Source: Orientallactaga sibirica
Lineage: Eukaryota > Chordata > Mammalia > Rodentia > Dipodidae
Direction: 5' to 3'
Assembly: GCA_036365145.1 (NCBI GenBank)
Contig: JAEOAD010000001.1
Span: 100,661,501-100,725,500, forward strand
DNA length: 64,000 nucleotides
The position numbers and the translations under genes are program-made. Shown one piece after another: positions 21,562 through 32,851 of this stretch. The stretch's first letter is position 1; every line of letters begins with the position of its first letter. Below the pieces are notes generated by a model. It saw only the letters and a program-made list of their open reading frames with translations, had not been told where the DNA came from and did not search any database.

Positions 21562-21801
21562 TTTTTTTTTTTTTTTTTGGAGACAGAGACAGAGAGGGAG
21601 AGGAAGACAGATAGATAGGCATGCCAACAGCCTCTCAGCTGCTGCGAAAAAAATCCAGATGTGTGCACCCCCTTGTGGTCAAGTGTGGCATTGTGCCCTT
21701 GCGTCACTTTGCATCTGGCTAAAGGTGGGACCTGGAGATTGGAACTGGTGTTCTTATGCTTAGGAGGCAGGCACCTTAACCGCTAAGCCACCTCTCCACC
21801 C
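21562..21801 (-). repeat. Dip-like SINE, long variant
   Basis: Poly-T then a GA-rich block, 'cagcctctcagctgctgcga', 'cacccccttgtggtcaagtg', 'gcatctggctaaaggtggga', 'accgctaagccacctctcc'. A perfect 15-bp target duplication 'tactctgtcattctt' lies at 21547-21561 and 21802-21816. The long variant contains an extra 'caagggcgcaatgtcacac'-type block also present at 23496 and 50432. Confidence 0.95.
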
Positions 21802-21816
21802 TACTCTGTCATTCTT

Positions 21817-23056
21817 AAAAACAAAGGACAATGGGACCAAACTCAAGACTAATAAAAGTAAAGGTATTTATGAAAAGTCTTCCTCTAAAATTTCTCTGGC
21901 AAGGAAATCTATATTTTTCTAATACTAAGCATTAGAAACCACTTAGGGTAAGGAAGGCCATGACCTTGAGAAGGGAGAAAAATTTCAACCATAATTACCA
22001 TTTTACCTGCAAAAGCATCTCACAGTGCACTGATTTTGTCTATGAAATAACGTTGGGATAGCTCATCTCCAACCTTAGGCAGCTACATTTCAAGATAATG
22101 GTGATAAAAATTTAAATGTGTCGAACTTTTAAAGTGCATATGCCATTGGTGAAATAGTATGTATTAGTAAGTACATAACCTGGTAAAAGCAATCCATTAT
22201 CAAGATAATATCTTTGATGTATAGGGATGTGGGTTCTATGAAACTCTTTTATCTATAGGTATAAATAGATAAATAGATGATAGATAAATAGATGATGGTT
22301 ACATATAGATAATGCTATGAAACCTTGGCATTGTGTATTAACACATTTTAAGATTCCATAAATATTAACATATATATGTAGTAGTAATAATGATAGTATT
22401 GGTGGTAATTTTAAAAGGGGGAATTAAATATAGTTGCCAACTTACTATATTTCACCTCTAGGTTTTTATTGTTTGTATAATGTTTTGTCTATATCATCTT
22501 CAAAATATTCAGTATATATAATGAAAGTAATTAGAATATACATGCTAGTCTGATTCAGATGTTGAAACCCTCGCTTTTAAGGTAATATTAGAGAGTAGAA
22601 ATTTGGTGAGGTGATTAAACCATGGGGCAGAGATTCCATGAATAGTATTGGTCCTCTTCCTCTTTTACCATATGAGGTTATCATTTGAAAGTACCATCTC
22701 TGAACCAGGAAGTAGCCCTCATGAGGCATCAAACCTACAGGCACCTCCAGAAGTAGGACAAATGGGTTTCCCTGTGTATAATCCATCCTGTCAGTGGTAT
22801 AAATTACAACATCTTCAAGGGACTCCCAATAGCTAAATTAATACAGCTTCATTACCATATACCTTTGACCATCAAAATGACATCTTGCCTTTTATAAGAA
22901 GAGTTGTGTCTGTCCTGTTTCTCTAACCTTAAAGTTTGTTAATTATTAATTTCTATATTTGTAAACTCCATGATATTTCCCTTTAAGTGAGCCACTAGAA
23001 CACAGCAACTCTTATTTTATTTTACTCTTAGCAATTTTTAAATATTAGACTCTGCC
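21817..23056. other. No recognisable gene; short GATA-type repeat inside
   Basis: AT-rich unique-looking DNA. A short (GATA/AATA)n stretch lies at about 22255-22300. Opposite-strand frames at 22577-22836 overlap each other and have no motif. Confidence 0.5.
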
Positions 23057-23071
23057 AAAAGCTAATAATTT

Positions 23072-23232
23072 AGTTGGACATGGAGGCATACATCTTTAAT
23101 CCTACTACTTGGGAGGCAGAGAAAGGAGGATCACTGTGAGTTTTTGAAGCCAGCCTAGGACTATAGAGTGAGTTACAGGTCAGCCTGGGCTATAGTAAGA
23201 TGCTACCTCAAAAAACAAAAAAAAAAAAAAAA
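23072..23232 (+). repeat. B1-type SINE
   Basis: 'tagttggacatggaggcata', 'tttaatcctactacttggga', 'ggaggatcactgtgagtttt', 'gtcagcctgggctatagtaa', A-tail. Imperfect duplication 'aaaagctaataattta' / 'aaaagcaatacttta'. Older and more diverged than the other B1 copies. Confidence 0.9.
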
Positions 23233-23495
23233 AAAAGCAATACTTTAAACAAATCTTTTAAAATTTCCCCAAAATACTACACTAGTACAGCAATTATTAT
23301 TTCATTAGTACAACATCCAAAAATTTTATGCAAGTCCTCATGTGAGTATACATTAACTATGAGCTTTCTAAAAAGGAGAAATAATCATTACATTCATTTC
23401 ATTTTAGGGTATTTCTTTTTCTATCCATTCCCCTTTCCTAAAGCTATCTTTCTTCCGTGATGGAAAATAAAGACACCAAATATACACAACTACTT

Positions 23496-23788
23496 GTTTT
23501 AAATTTATTTTAATTTATTTTATTTTTTATTTTTTGGAGAGAGACACAGAGAGAGACAGAGAGAGAGAGGGAGGGGAAGACAGAACTGGGCACGCCAGCA
23601 GCCTCTCAGCTGCTTGAATGAAATCCAGATATGTGCGCCCCCTTGTGGTCAAGTGCGGCATTGTGCCCTTGCATCACTTTGCATCTGGCTAAACGAGGGA
23701 CCTGGAGATTGGAACCGCTGGAGTTTGGAACCAGCATTCTTAGGCTTAGGAGGCAGGCACCTTTACTGCTAAGCCATCTCTCCAGCCC
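23496..23788 (-). repeat. Dip-like SINE, long variant
   Basis: GA-rich block, 'gcctctcagctgcttgaatg', 'gcgcccccttgtggtcaagt', 'actgctaagccatctctcca'. A small internal duplication around 23708-23735 ('ctggagattggaaccgctgg' then 'agtttggaacc'). Flanked by 'cacaactactt' at 23485-23495 and 23789-23799. Confidence 0.93.
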
Positions 23789-23801
23789 CACAACTACTTT
23801 T

Positions 23802-23989
23802 TAAAAAAATATTTGAGGGGGAGAGGGAAAGAAGGAATGGGTGCACCAAGGCCTTCAGCCACTGCAAATAAACTCCAGACTCATGTACCACCTTGTGCAT
23901 CTGGCTTATGTGACTCCTGGGGAATTGAACTGGGGTCCTTCAGCTTTGCAGACAAGCACTTTACCCACTAAGTCATCTCTCCAGACCCA
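23802..23989 (-). repeat. Dip-like SINE, standard variant
   Basis: 'ccttgtgcatctggcttatg', 'gaattgaactggggtccttc', 'cactaagtcatctctccaga'. It is flanked by copies of the same target as its neighbour ('aactactttt' at 23792 and 23991), so two SINEs sit at one target sequence. Confidence 0.92.
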
Positions 23990-24000
23990 AAACTACTTTT

Positions 24001-24400
24001 GCACAAATGTAGCTTATAAGACAAAGAAAACTGTAAAAAACTGATTTGTAGTTAATAATAATATGCATTCAATAACATTTTCAGAAGTGATTTAACTACA
24101 CGGGTTTCTGTACTTGCTTTGAAATGCACCAAGAAATGATAGACTGGTGCATCAATACATGGATGTATACCATGAAAACTGACAAATATTGATGGTAGAT
24201 ACTTAAGTGCTCATTCCAAATAACTTTTAATATTTTTACATTTGAAGATTAGTATTAGAAAATATTAGATTGAAAAACACAGTGAAGCCCCAATATCCTA
24301 GAATATTAAAACACACATATATATCTAAAGGTCAGGCATGATACATTACAACAATGAGATAATGAGTGGTTGACCTTACTAAGTAGACTGCATGAAGTTT
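24001..24400. other. No recognisable feature
   Basis: AT-rich sequence between a SINE pair and a solo LTR. No coding signal. Confidence 0.5.
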
Positions 24401-24401
24401 A

Positions 24402-25011
24402 GTGTGTCAGGGGAAGCAGTAGGACAGATTGGATGCCCACTTTGGGACAAGTGACCATGCTGAGTCACTTCTGGCTCAGATCAAGACAAAGATTGACTCA
24501 ACAGTATTAAGCTGTGGAGAACCATGAGAAGCCCCAACTGCAACTTTGTTAAGACAGTATGACACTGCAAGATGGCCTGACTGCCCACATAGAAACTGCT
24601 GCCCATAGAATGCCTCTGTGCAGACAAATTATCTCTATTTTCTTGCTCACTTCCCACAGTACTGCAAGGTGACTAATAAACTCTACTACCATCTTTTTAT
24701 TTTTCAGGCAAGACCAACAGACTTGTCTTTTTTATACAAGAGAGCAATAGCAAGAGTGGGGAGGGGAAAGAATTGGAGTTCCAGGGCCTCCAGTCACTGT
24801 AATCTAACTCCAGACTCATGTGCCAACTTGTGCTCATGTGTAACCTTGCACACTTGCATCACCTTGTGCGCCTGACTTACATGGGACCTGGAGAGAGTTG
24901 AACATGGGTCTTTGGGCTTCACAGGTAAGTGCCTTAACCACTAAGCCATCTCTCCAGCCCTCTACTACTATCTTTTACTGTCTTGTTCTATTTTTTTCAC
25001 TGTCCACATCA
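24402..25011 (+). repeat. Solo LTR (unassigned ERV family) split by a SINE
   Basis: The parts 24402-24697 and 24961-25011 are related to 30846-31145: 'gacaagtgaccatgctgag' vs 'gacaagtggccatgttgag', 'aaccatgagaagccccaact' vs 'aaccatgagaggctccaact', then an AATAAA-type signal (aataaa, about 24674) and a 'cacatca' end. A Dip SINE at 24698-24960 interrupts it. No primer site or interior follows clearly, so it is probably solo. The family is not identified. Confidence 0.6.
24698..24960 (-). repeat. Dip-like SINE inside a solo LTR
   Basis: 'tgacttacatgggacctgga', 'gccttaaccactaagccatc', 'tctccagccc'. The target duplication 'tctactaccatctttt' / 'tctactactatctttt' (24682-24697, 24961-24976) proves insertion into the LTR. 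Confidence 0.94.
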
Positions 25012-26953
25012 AGTTCTGTACAAAATTTTGATATGTGTTTGGAAGTGTTCTTCCTCATTTCTCTTTTTCTGTTTCTGTTAACTCAGAATACTTTGAGATG
25101 TTAGAATGCCTGAGGGTCTCTATTTTGGGATAATCCCTGATAGGATCCAAGTCTTGTTATTCACTAACACACACTCAACATCTCACTTAGTGATGGGGAC
25201 TAGAGGTCTTCCTCAATACTTCTCTCTAATTTTGGATCCCAGGGAGGACACCACTGAAACACAGGGCCACCTGGCATCTCCCAGCCAGGCCAGTGATTCT
25301 TCAATAGACTGAAAGGGTCTCCCTGGCCTTACAGACAACTGTTGCATTCCTCAGAAGAACCTGGCCTCTTTAACAGGGCTTTCAGTGGAAGGGTCCTCAT
25401 CCTCTGGCAACTGGCCCACAGGCCTAGGACAGAGTTGTTTGGCCACCTAGCCTATTAGGGAAAAAAGACTGTTGTTTGTCTCTTATATATAACTCTATGT
25501 TCACATGTGTATTATAGTAGATCATTCTCTAAAAGTCACTTTATCTTCTCTGGCCAATTTTCCTAAACTTCCCTGCAACTCTAACCTCTACTCTTTCCTA
25601 CCTTTTGACTTTCTTATTTTTGACTTTGAGTGAGCAAGAGCAGCAAGTCCAGGGCAGATCAATGACTTTCCCTTTCCAGTTTGCCTTTTCTTGGGTTCCA
25701 TTTTGGAATCAATTTATTGAACCTGAGGTCTCCTTTGCCAACAATTTTACCTCCCACTGAGTTGGTGAGTCTCTCTTCCCCTTGCACAAATCCAGACTGA
25801 ACACATGAACAATTTGTCCTTCTTCCAGTTTGTGTGTCTTCACTGTTTCCCAGTGTGAAGTGCAGCAGGTGAGTGCGACGACAAAGAGGACAGGCACTGA
25901 ACACTTGGGAGACCATCTGATGGGCAGCACTCATTTATTTAAAAGGGGAGTGGGTTTGTAAACACTTGGGGAAGGTTGAGATGGCACATACAGACTATAT
26001 GGTGATCGGATGCATAGTTTATGGGCTGTTTTCTAGGTGGCAGAAGAACTAGTTGAGAGAGAAAATAAGGGGAATAGTGAGAGAGAAGATAAGGGGAATG
26101 ATGGAAGGCTGTGACTTCAAAGGCTGTGGGGGATGAGAGAGATGGTGAAAAGGCTACGTGACTTCAGCCACATAAGTGTCTCTTGGACAGCTAGCCACAA
26201 GGTCAGGAACAGTGGGGGCAAAGTCTGACTTATGGAATGATCAGAGCCTTTTGGGGTCCAGGGGGAGGGCCTCACCAATTCTGCCCATTCTGGGCGATAA
26301 CAGGGCACACTAAAACCTACAATGTAGGGAAGGCCAGTCACTGTCGCCAGGGACTCCTGACCATAGGGCCAGCTGCAACCCCACAGCCCAGGGTCCCTAG
26401 CCATGTCCCACAGTTCAGGCCAGCCTCCTCACAGTCCCAGCCCATTTCTAGCAAGGCCCAACACCAGTTTGGTGCTGCACAAACAGGTAGATTTGTCTTT
26501 GTACCATTAAATAGATTTGGTTTTGTGTAAATAGATATATTTGTCTTCACAAGCTAGTTATTTTGGCCTTTTTGTAATGGTTCTGTACCAGGAGTCCTCT
26601 ACTAGGTGGGAACTAGAGAAGTACATTAAAGCCTTTACAGATAGATGGACTCATTGCCCATCCAGGGACACATCATGGGAATGTCCACCCATTATGGGAC
26701 AGTTACCCTCTGTTTCTTCTGAAGTGCCACTAAGCTATATTCTAAAAATTCTACCAGGTATTACCCTTAGACTGTGAAGACAAATCATTTAGTCTTCCTG
26801 TATAATGTTCCTTGATCATAGCATGAATTCCTAGCCTGGAAGGCCTGGCCTCTCAGCAGCAATTTAAACCATGCCACCATTCTATAGCTTGACCTATTGT
26901 GTCACAACTTTTCTAGGTGGCCAGGGGTTCTTTATATCTGTCTTTCACGCTCA
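25012..26953. other. Unassigned, less AT-rich region; possible ERV debris
   Basis: Higher GC than its surroundings and several frames of 70-97 codons on both strands (e.g. minus 25659-25934 with 'CPLCRRTHLLHF', plus 26237-26530 proline/glutamine-rich). No gag, pol or host domain is recognisable. Position after a solo LTR and sequence style suggest decayed retroelement, but I cannot prove it. Confidence 0.35.
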
Positions 26954-26963
26954 TTTCTCAAGT

Positions 26964-27097
26964 TTTTTTTTTTTTCTTTTTGATGAATGCATCACTTTGT
27001 GCCTCTGACTACATTATGTGAGTAGTGGGGAAATGAACTTAGTTCATTAGGTTTTGCATGCAAGCATCTTAATCATTAAGCCATCTCTCCAGCCCCC
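26964..27097 (-). repeat. Dip-like SINE, truncated
   Basis: Poly-T, 'gcatcactttgtgcctctga', 'ggaaatgaacttagttcatt', 'attaagccatctctccagcc'. Target duplication 'tttctcaagt' at 26954-26963 and 27098-27107. Confidence 0.92.
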
Positions 27098-27107
27098 TTT
27101 CTCAAGT

Positions 27108-29504
27108 ATTATATCTGTTGAAAACTTCTGCTTAGCCAGATTCTGAGGGCTTCACGACTTCTCCTTTGTTCTCCTTTCTTCCTAACTATCACATATTAAG
27201 GGAAATAGAACTGCTAATGACTAATAATTGTCCATATGCTAAATCAGTAAGGTTATATCTCGGGTCCTAAAAAGCCAGGAAAGATCTGCTTCCCAGGGCT
27301 ACCAGCACCAGCAAAAGAGAATAATCTTGAGGGATCAGAATCCAAAAATTTGCAGGTTATAAATTCTCCCTAGCTAGTTATCTCACTAATAAAAAGAGTA
27401 AATGAATAAACAAACACACATATATTATAATATATATGTATGTATACACTATGTATTCATTCACTCATTCATTTTATGAGAACAAATGCAGGGGTCCCAC
27501 TTGTCATTGTGGCTCTCACACAGTGTGTCTTCTTGCCAGCCTGCCTCACTGGAATTGATTTCTTGCTCTTCCCATATTCCTTCAGAAAAGGGTAACCAAT
27601 CACTATCCCCCAAAGTTCTTCACAGGAGTAGATGCGTAAACTGCAATTACACTTAAATAACATATAAATATTTTTGGCACTCTGCATATTCTTTCCCTTG
27701 TGCTTTCTCTTCCTTAGATATTTTTGCTAATTCAAGGTCGTTTAATTAGGAGCTTTTGTTATCTTTCTGGAATGTAACATTTTGTACCTCTCAAATTCTT
27801 GTGAGATCAAGGGAAAAACTAAGTAAAATAATCTTTTCAAACCTCCAAGCAGCAATAAAATCTGCATAAAACAAACAATAAATAAAGGTCTTACAATTGA
27901 TCAATGTGTAAATATCTAATCTTAGCTTGTTACATTATGCCATGAATGCAATTTGAATTCAATTATTTAAATAAGTAAACTTGTTATGTTGCTCTGTCTT
28001 TAATATCAAATATTTTAGTATATTAAGGAAGGAAGCAGAGTATAAAGGAATTTAGCAAGCAGGAGAAAGAGAAAGATATGAAGGAAATTATTCTTAGGAT
28101 ATATTTTTCGGTTAGGAAGATTTTAAAGGAAGGAGAATGTTGTTGGAAAAGTAAGGATATTTGCATGGGAAAATAAGACTTTTGTCAAAAGATAAAATGA
28201 TTGAATATTTGCAAAATAGAGAAGGAAAGAAAGACAAAAACAGAAGGTTTAAGAACATGGAAGAGGGTATGAATTCTAGAAGGGTTTTGAAAGATGAAAC
28301 TTAATGATGGTACATGTATGATGATTAAAGGTTGCTAAAATTCCTAATGTTGAAATTCAATATATTAATAGGAAACCAGAATCTAGGCCTCTGGTGAAAA
28401 TAGGGAAAATCTATGAAGAGATCTGCTCTGAGTAGCATTTATAAGAACTGTCTTAAAAAACCAGGGTCCATGTTTCATTGAAACAATTGCTAATGTTTTG
28501 TGCTAAGTTTGTCAGGCTCAACAAATGGGATTTATTTTAAACATCGGTTGTTGTGTTTGTCTAAGTTTTGCCTAAATATTACACAAAAGTTCAAACTAAT
28601 TTTCATTCCTTCTTTTTAAACTGGTAGAACTCCCCTTCTGGGGTATTCAATATCCAAAACGTGAAGACATAAGCCAAAGAGGATAAAAGAGGAAAAAGGA
28701 TGATCAAAGTTTGACCCTTACTTCACAAGGTCTTCCAGGCCCTAGGGCATAGTTGGGATGCTCTAAAAGTGCCATACTGTTCAAAAATGTCACCTGTTCT
28801 CTTTAAACAGCAAGGCTATGGTAACCCAGAGGTGCAAGTCTAACAAGTATGCATTCCACAAGAGTCATGAGAAGAAAAACGATCACTTTGCTTGCAAAGG
28901 AAGTGACATCACCAGCAAGCCCCTGGCCTATCCCTACAAATGTCACAATTGGTAGAAGAAAGGCTAAAGGAGGAACTGCAATATAAGTCCCTAAGAGTGA
29001 TCCCAAGGAACCTCCTGACCCTGATAGTAAAAAGAAAAATTATGATTTTTTTTTTTGGTGCCTATGTGGTCTTGAACACCCAGCAGGAGTCTATAACCAA
29101 AAATAAAATAATTATAAATATTATAAAATAAAATTCTAGCAGCTTCTGCACAAGATCTACATCCTAATCTGACTCAGCAAGGGGCTCTGGTGTCCTAAGA
29201 ACCCATGAAGACAGACTGTTGACAACCTTCAACATGTTTAAAAGAAATCTCATTTCATCTCATTAAGTACATTGACATCTGCCAAACTAGGAAATTTCTA
29301 TCTATCATAGGCTAGATAGATATTTTATCACTGGCATAAAACCTTATTTTGCAGAAAGTGGAAGTGAGAAACAAGAAAACTTTATGAGAACAGTAAACTG
29401 AAAGAGGACTTACACTTTCTTTACCAAAAAAAGGACAGTTTCTTCTTAACAATTGGCTTCCTCTTTATCTGTATCCCTCCAGAAAAATCTTTCCTTGACT
29501 ACTG
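27108..29504. other. No recognisable gene or named repeat
   Basis: AT-rich, unique-looking. A 67-codon hydrophobic frame on the minus strand (28803-29006) has no family resemblance. No splice-flanked exon-like conservation can be judged from one sequence. Confidence 0.45.
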
Positions 29505-29521
29505 TAAAAAAATTTTCAAGA

Positions 29522-29725
29522 GGGCTGGGGAAATAGCTTACCAGTTAAGGCATTTGCTTGCAAAGCCTAAGGACCCCGGTACAATTCCCCAGGACCCAGA
29601 TGCACAATGGGGGCACATGCATCTGGAGTTCATCTGCAGCAGCGAGAGGCCCTGGAAAACCCATCTTCTCTTTCTCTCTATCTGCCTCTTTCTCTCTCTC
29701 TCAAATAAATAAATAAACAAAACAT
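29522..29725 (+). repeat. Dip-like SINE
   Basis: 'gggctggggaaatagcttac', 'gcatttgcttgcaaagccta', 'acaattccccaggaccc', CT-rich 3' part and 'aaataaataaataaac' tail. Flanked by 'aaaaaaattttcaaga' / 'aaaaaaattcaaga'. Confidence 0.94.
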
Positions 29726-30036
29726 TAAAAAAATTCAAGATATCCCATTCTTTTCTTCAAAGCATCTTATCAGACTGAGTCATCTCTTTTTACTATCTCA
29801 TCATTGGTGGCTAGATGAAGTCTCTCTCTATCACAGCAGATTTATCTTTATCATACTCACCCTCAAGCTCTACCTACTCTTGTTGAAATTTACAACATAT
29901 CCCTTCACTTTTGTTTCCCACAAGTCTCAAGCCACACAGTAATCCAAAACATTACCAAATAAGTGCTACAGACTCAATGGTCCTATCTAAATCTCTCTCC
30001 TATCTTGATTTTTTTTTCCTGCATCATAGGGTATTC

Positions 30037-30051
30037 AAAAAAAAAAAGAAA

Positions 30052-30093
<42 letters not shown>

Positions 30094-30118
30094 AGGAAGG
30101 AAGGAAGGAAGGAAGGAA

Positions 30119-30152
<34 letters not shown>

Positions 30153-30154
30153 AA
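30037..30154. repeat. (AAAG)n(AAGG)n(AAAG)n microsatellite
   Basis: A-run then aaag repeats, a central block of aagg repeats, then aaag again. Lys/Glu/Arg-rich frames across it are artefacts of the repeat. Confidence 0.97.
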
Positions 30155-30845
30155 ACCATATAATGTAAATCATCCATATACCACACCCCAGCACAAGGTT
30201 CTTTCCTTCCTGGCTTTCTTCCTTACTATGTAGAACTTATCCATCCTGCCAAGTCTGTTGCTCTGTTCTTTCTTTTCAATGCTACTTCTTGTTTAGATAG
30301 ATGTGGGCATGGCTGGTCCCTCTTATTTCTATAGAATGATTCCTTAATTTACTTTCTATATTCATCCTTTATTTCCTTCCATGACTTATCAAGTTTATTT
30401 ACTCCAAAATTCAACAAATTCAGCCTCAGCTGTTTATACAACAAAGATATGAGCCCATATCCCCAGGACTGGATCCAATGGAATTGAGACTGTGTGTGTG
30501 GACCTTCCAGTCAACAATATTATGTTATTTTTACCAACATCCTCAACCTAGATGAACTTGGTTACCCCATCAGCATAGATAACAGGCTGTTAGATTCATA
30601 AAACATAGCAATGCCTCTTATAAATGATGTTTTAACAGGGGATCAGCTTCTTTTCCTTAAGTCTCCACACTTTATTTCTTGGAATGAGCCTCAATATTTC
30701 CATCCCCTATCTAGTCCATCCATCCATCACCCATATAAATCTGTCAAACCAAAATTAATATATAAAGCCAGAACATCACCATTAAGCTTGAATAAGATAC
30801 TGAAAATAAGAACTTTTTCATTTAAATATTAAGGCTTTGGCATTG
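30155..30845. other. No recognisable feature
   Basis: AT-rich and unique-looking, between a microsatellite and a solo LTR. Confidence 0.5.
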
Positions 30846-31145
30846 TTGATCTGCGCTGATAGGATATGGACAGAGTTAAGGACAAGTGGCCATGTTGAGA
30901 TATTTCTAGCTTAAAGAAAGGCCATCATGGACTCGAGGCCATGCTATTGCTAACCATGAGAGGCTCCAACTATAATTGTCAAAGAGCACTGTAATCTTCA
31001 ATCCCATTGCCCCCAGAAAAGAACCTCCTAGAATGTCTCTAACAATGTCTTTCAACCTCTTGCCCACAACCACTGCAGCTGCGGCATAGTGCTTCAGATA
31101 AATTCTCTACATCTTCCTTGGTGAATTTCTTCAACATTCATATCA
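30846..31145 (+). repeat. Solo LTR (same family as 24402-25011)
   Basis: Shares four blocks with the first copy, in order and orientation, and ends in 'catatca' just before unrelated sequence. An 'agataaattctctacatc' block corresponds to the poly(A)-signal region. The two copies are 6.4 kb apart in direct orientation. They could be the ends of one old provirus, but no interior domains are visible. Confidence 0.55.
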
Positions 31146-32040
31146 CCTACCTATTATGGCCTCCCTACAAGCAAATAAGATCATAAGGGAAGGAGAGATA
31201 ATCACTCTAGGAAATGAGCTCATATCCACACTGAGGACCCACAAGCATCTGAATATGATTAGATGGTGCTCACAGAATGGAGATTCAGGAGGATGGAGAG
31301 GCCATACAGTACTGGTGCATAATGGAATCCCAAGTAGACACAGTGAAGACCCTCCCTTCAAACCCAAGCACTGACTCGACAGTCCTCAGTCTGACTGAGG
31401 CTGCCTGTCAAGAACAGGGCTCCTATGCAAAGCTGATCCAGACTGTGAAGGGAACACAGGTGGAGGCTCCAGGCTGGTGCCCTGAGCACAGCTATACAGC
31501 AAGTTTGTTTCTTGAAGAGAAATATGAATTGGTGAATTTCCAAGACTGTCACTGTGAACATTGTGACAGTCCACTTAAAGAATTTTGAATCAATGTTTAT
31601 TTACCTGGATCCTGTTAAGGCAGGACTTTAGGCACTGTTGGAGCTACTTAAAACCTGATCCTTCTGGGATTTCAAATAAAAAACCGGGTTATTCAGTACC
31701 GTTTCCACTACCTGCTTGGAATTTTACATTTCACAACACTTTATGATCTATAAAATCTCTCAGAGGTTCACAACTCCCCAGTAGCTCTTCTGTGCCTTGC
31801 CTCATTGGATCTCTTTTCACACTTGTAATACTAAGTATTTAGCACAGATGCAAAGTGACCCTGACAGACACATAGCATTCTTTTTCTACATAGTTTGCTC
31901 TTGATGGCTCTTTTCCTTGCAAAGCCCAACCAACATCTTGGTCCTTATTCTTGCCATTATTTCCTCTGCCTAGCAAGTCTAGGCTCTGAAATTTGTTTCT
32001 ACATCCCACTACTGGGGGAGTCCCAATAACACAAAGTTAA
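31146..32040. other. Unassigned; open frames at 31156-31588
   Basis: Two overlapping plus-strand frames (31156-31374, 72 codons; 31277-31588, 103 codons) and antisense partners. The 103-codon frame is Glu/Cys-containing ('NFQDCHCEHCDSPLKEF') and hydrophilic, but I recognise no family. It could be retroelement or processed-gene debris. Confidence 0.35.
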
Positions 32041-32044
32041 TATC

Positions 32045-32385
32045 AATGTGGAATGTCACCATAGCCTCATGTATTTTGAATAGTTGCTCCCTAGGTGGTA
32101 GCCATTTGGGAAGGTTGTTGAGCTTTTGGGAGATGTAACCTTGCTAAAGCAGGTGTGTCTCTGAGGGTGGGACCTGAGGTTTATTAGTCTATTGCATGTT
32201 CAGAACTCACTCTACTTCCTTTCTGCTGCTCTGACAAGATGTGATACACAGCTGCCTACCCTGTCATACTTTCCCTGCCATGGTGAAACTCCCACTCAAA
32301 ACTGTAAGATGAAACAAATTCTTTCTTCCCATGAGCTGTTTCTGGTCAGGTGTTTTGTTCCAGAAAGTAACTGCTATATTAGGTA
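32045..32385 (+). repeat. URR1-like repeat
   Basis: Plan resembles rodent URR1: 'ttgaatagttgctccctagg', 'aaccttgctaaagcaggtgt', 'ctacttcctttctgctgctc', 'ccatggtgaaactcccactc', 'gtaagatgaaacaaattctt', 'cagaaagtaactgctatatt'. Old copy adjoining the ERVL provirus. Confidence 0.65.
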
Positions 32386-32413
32386 GGCACAGAGCAGATT
32401 TTAGCATGGGTGA

Positions 32414-32851
32414 TATATTAGTTAGGGTTCTCTCCAGGAACAGAACTGATAGGATGAATTGTATTAAAAGGGAAGTTATTGGATTAGCTTATAATAGTCC
32501 AACAATAGCAGTTTGCAGGCCTGAGAGTCAAGGAAGCCAGTAGCTGCTCAGTCCATGGGGCTGGGTGGTTCAGCAGTCCCAATCTGGCACCGAAGACCTG
32601 GAGGCTTCCTGTAGAGCCCCTGCTCTTCAGTCCACTCTGGTCCTCAGTATACACTGCTCTTCAGTCCACAATGGAAAGCATCAAGCAGCAAACAGCCATG
32701 TGGGAGGAGGGGATACTTTCCTTCCCCAGCTTCCTTGTATAAATCCCCCCTCCTGAGAGGGGCTGCTCACTCTGGGGGAAGGGCTCACCCTGGGGGAAGG
32801 ATTCCTCCTTTAGACAATCCTCCCTGGAAGCAACTTCAGAGACCCACTTAT
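32414..32851 (-). repeat. ERVL 3' LTR, missing its U3 start
   Basis: Matches 35751-36150: 'gggttctctccaggaacaga', 'gtccaacaatagca', 'ctgggggaaggattcctcct', 'caatcctccctggaagcaac'. The outer 60 bp or so present in the other LTR ('gttgacacaaaacttaacca' block) is absent at the pol side. Sense-strand terminus 'actaata' fits MLT2/MT2-type ends. Confidence 0.87.

Noticed and set aside
28803..29006. Hydrophobic 67-codon frame as a membrane protein gene
   Set aside because: No recognisable family, no supporting context, and such frames are expected by chance in AT-rich DNA.
29911..30186. Lys/Glu/Arg-rich and Ser/Phe-rich frames
   Set aside because: Translations of the (AAAG)n(AAGG)n microsatellite.
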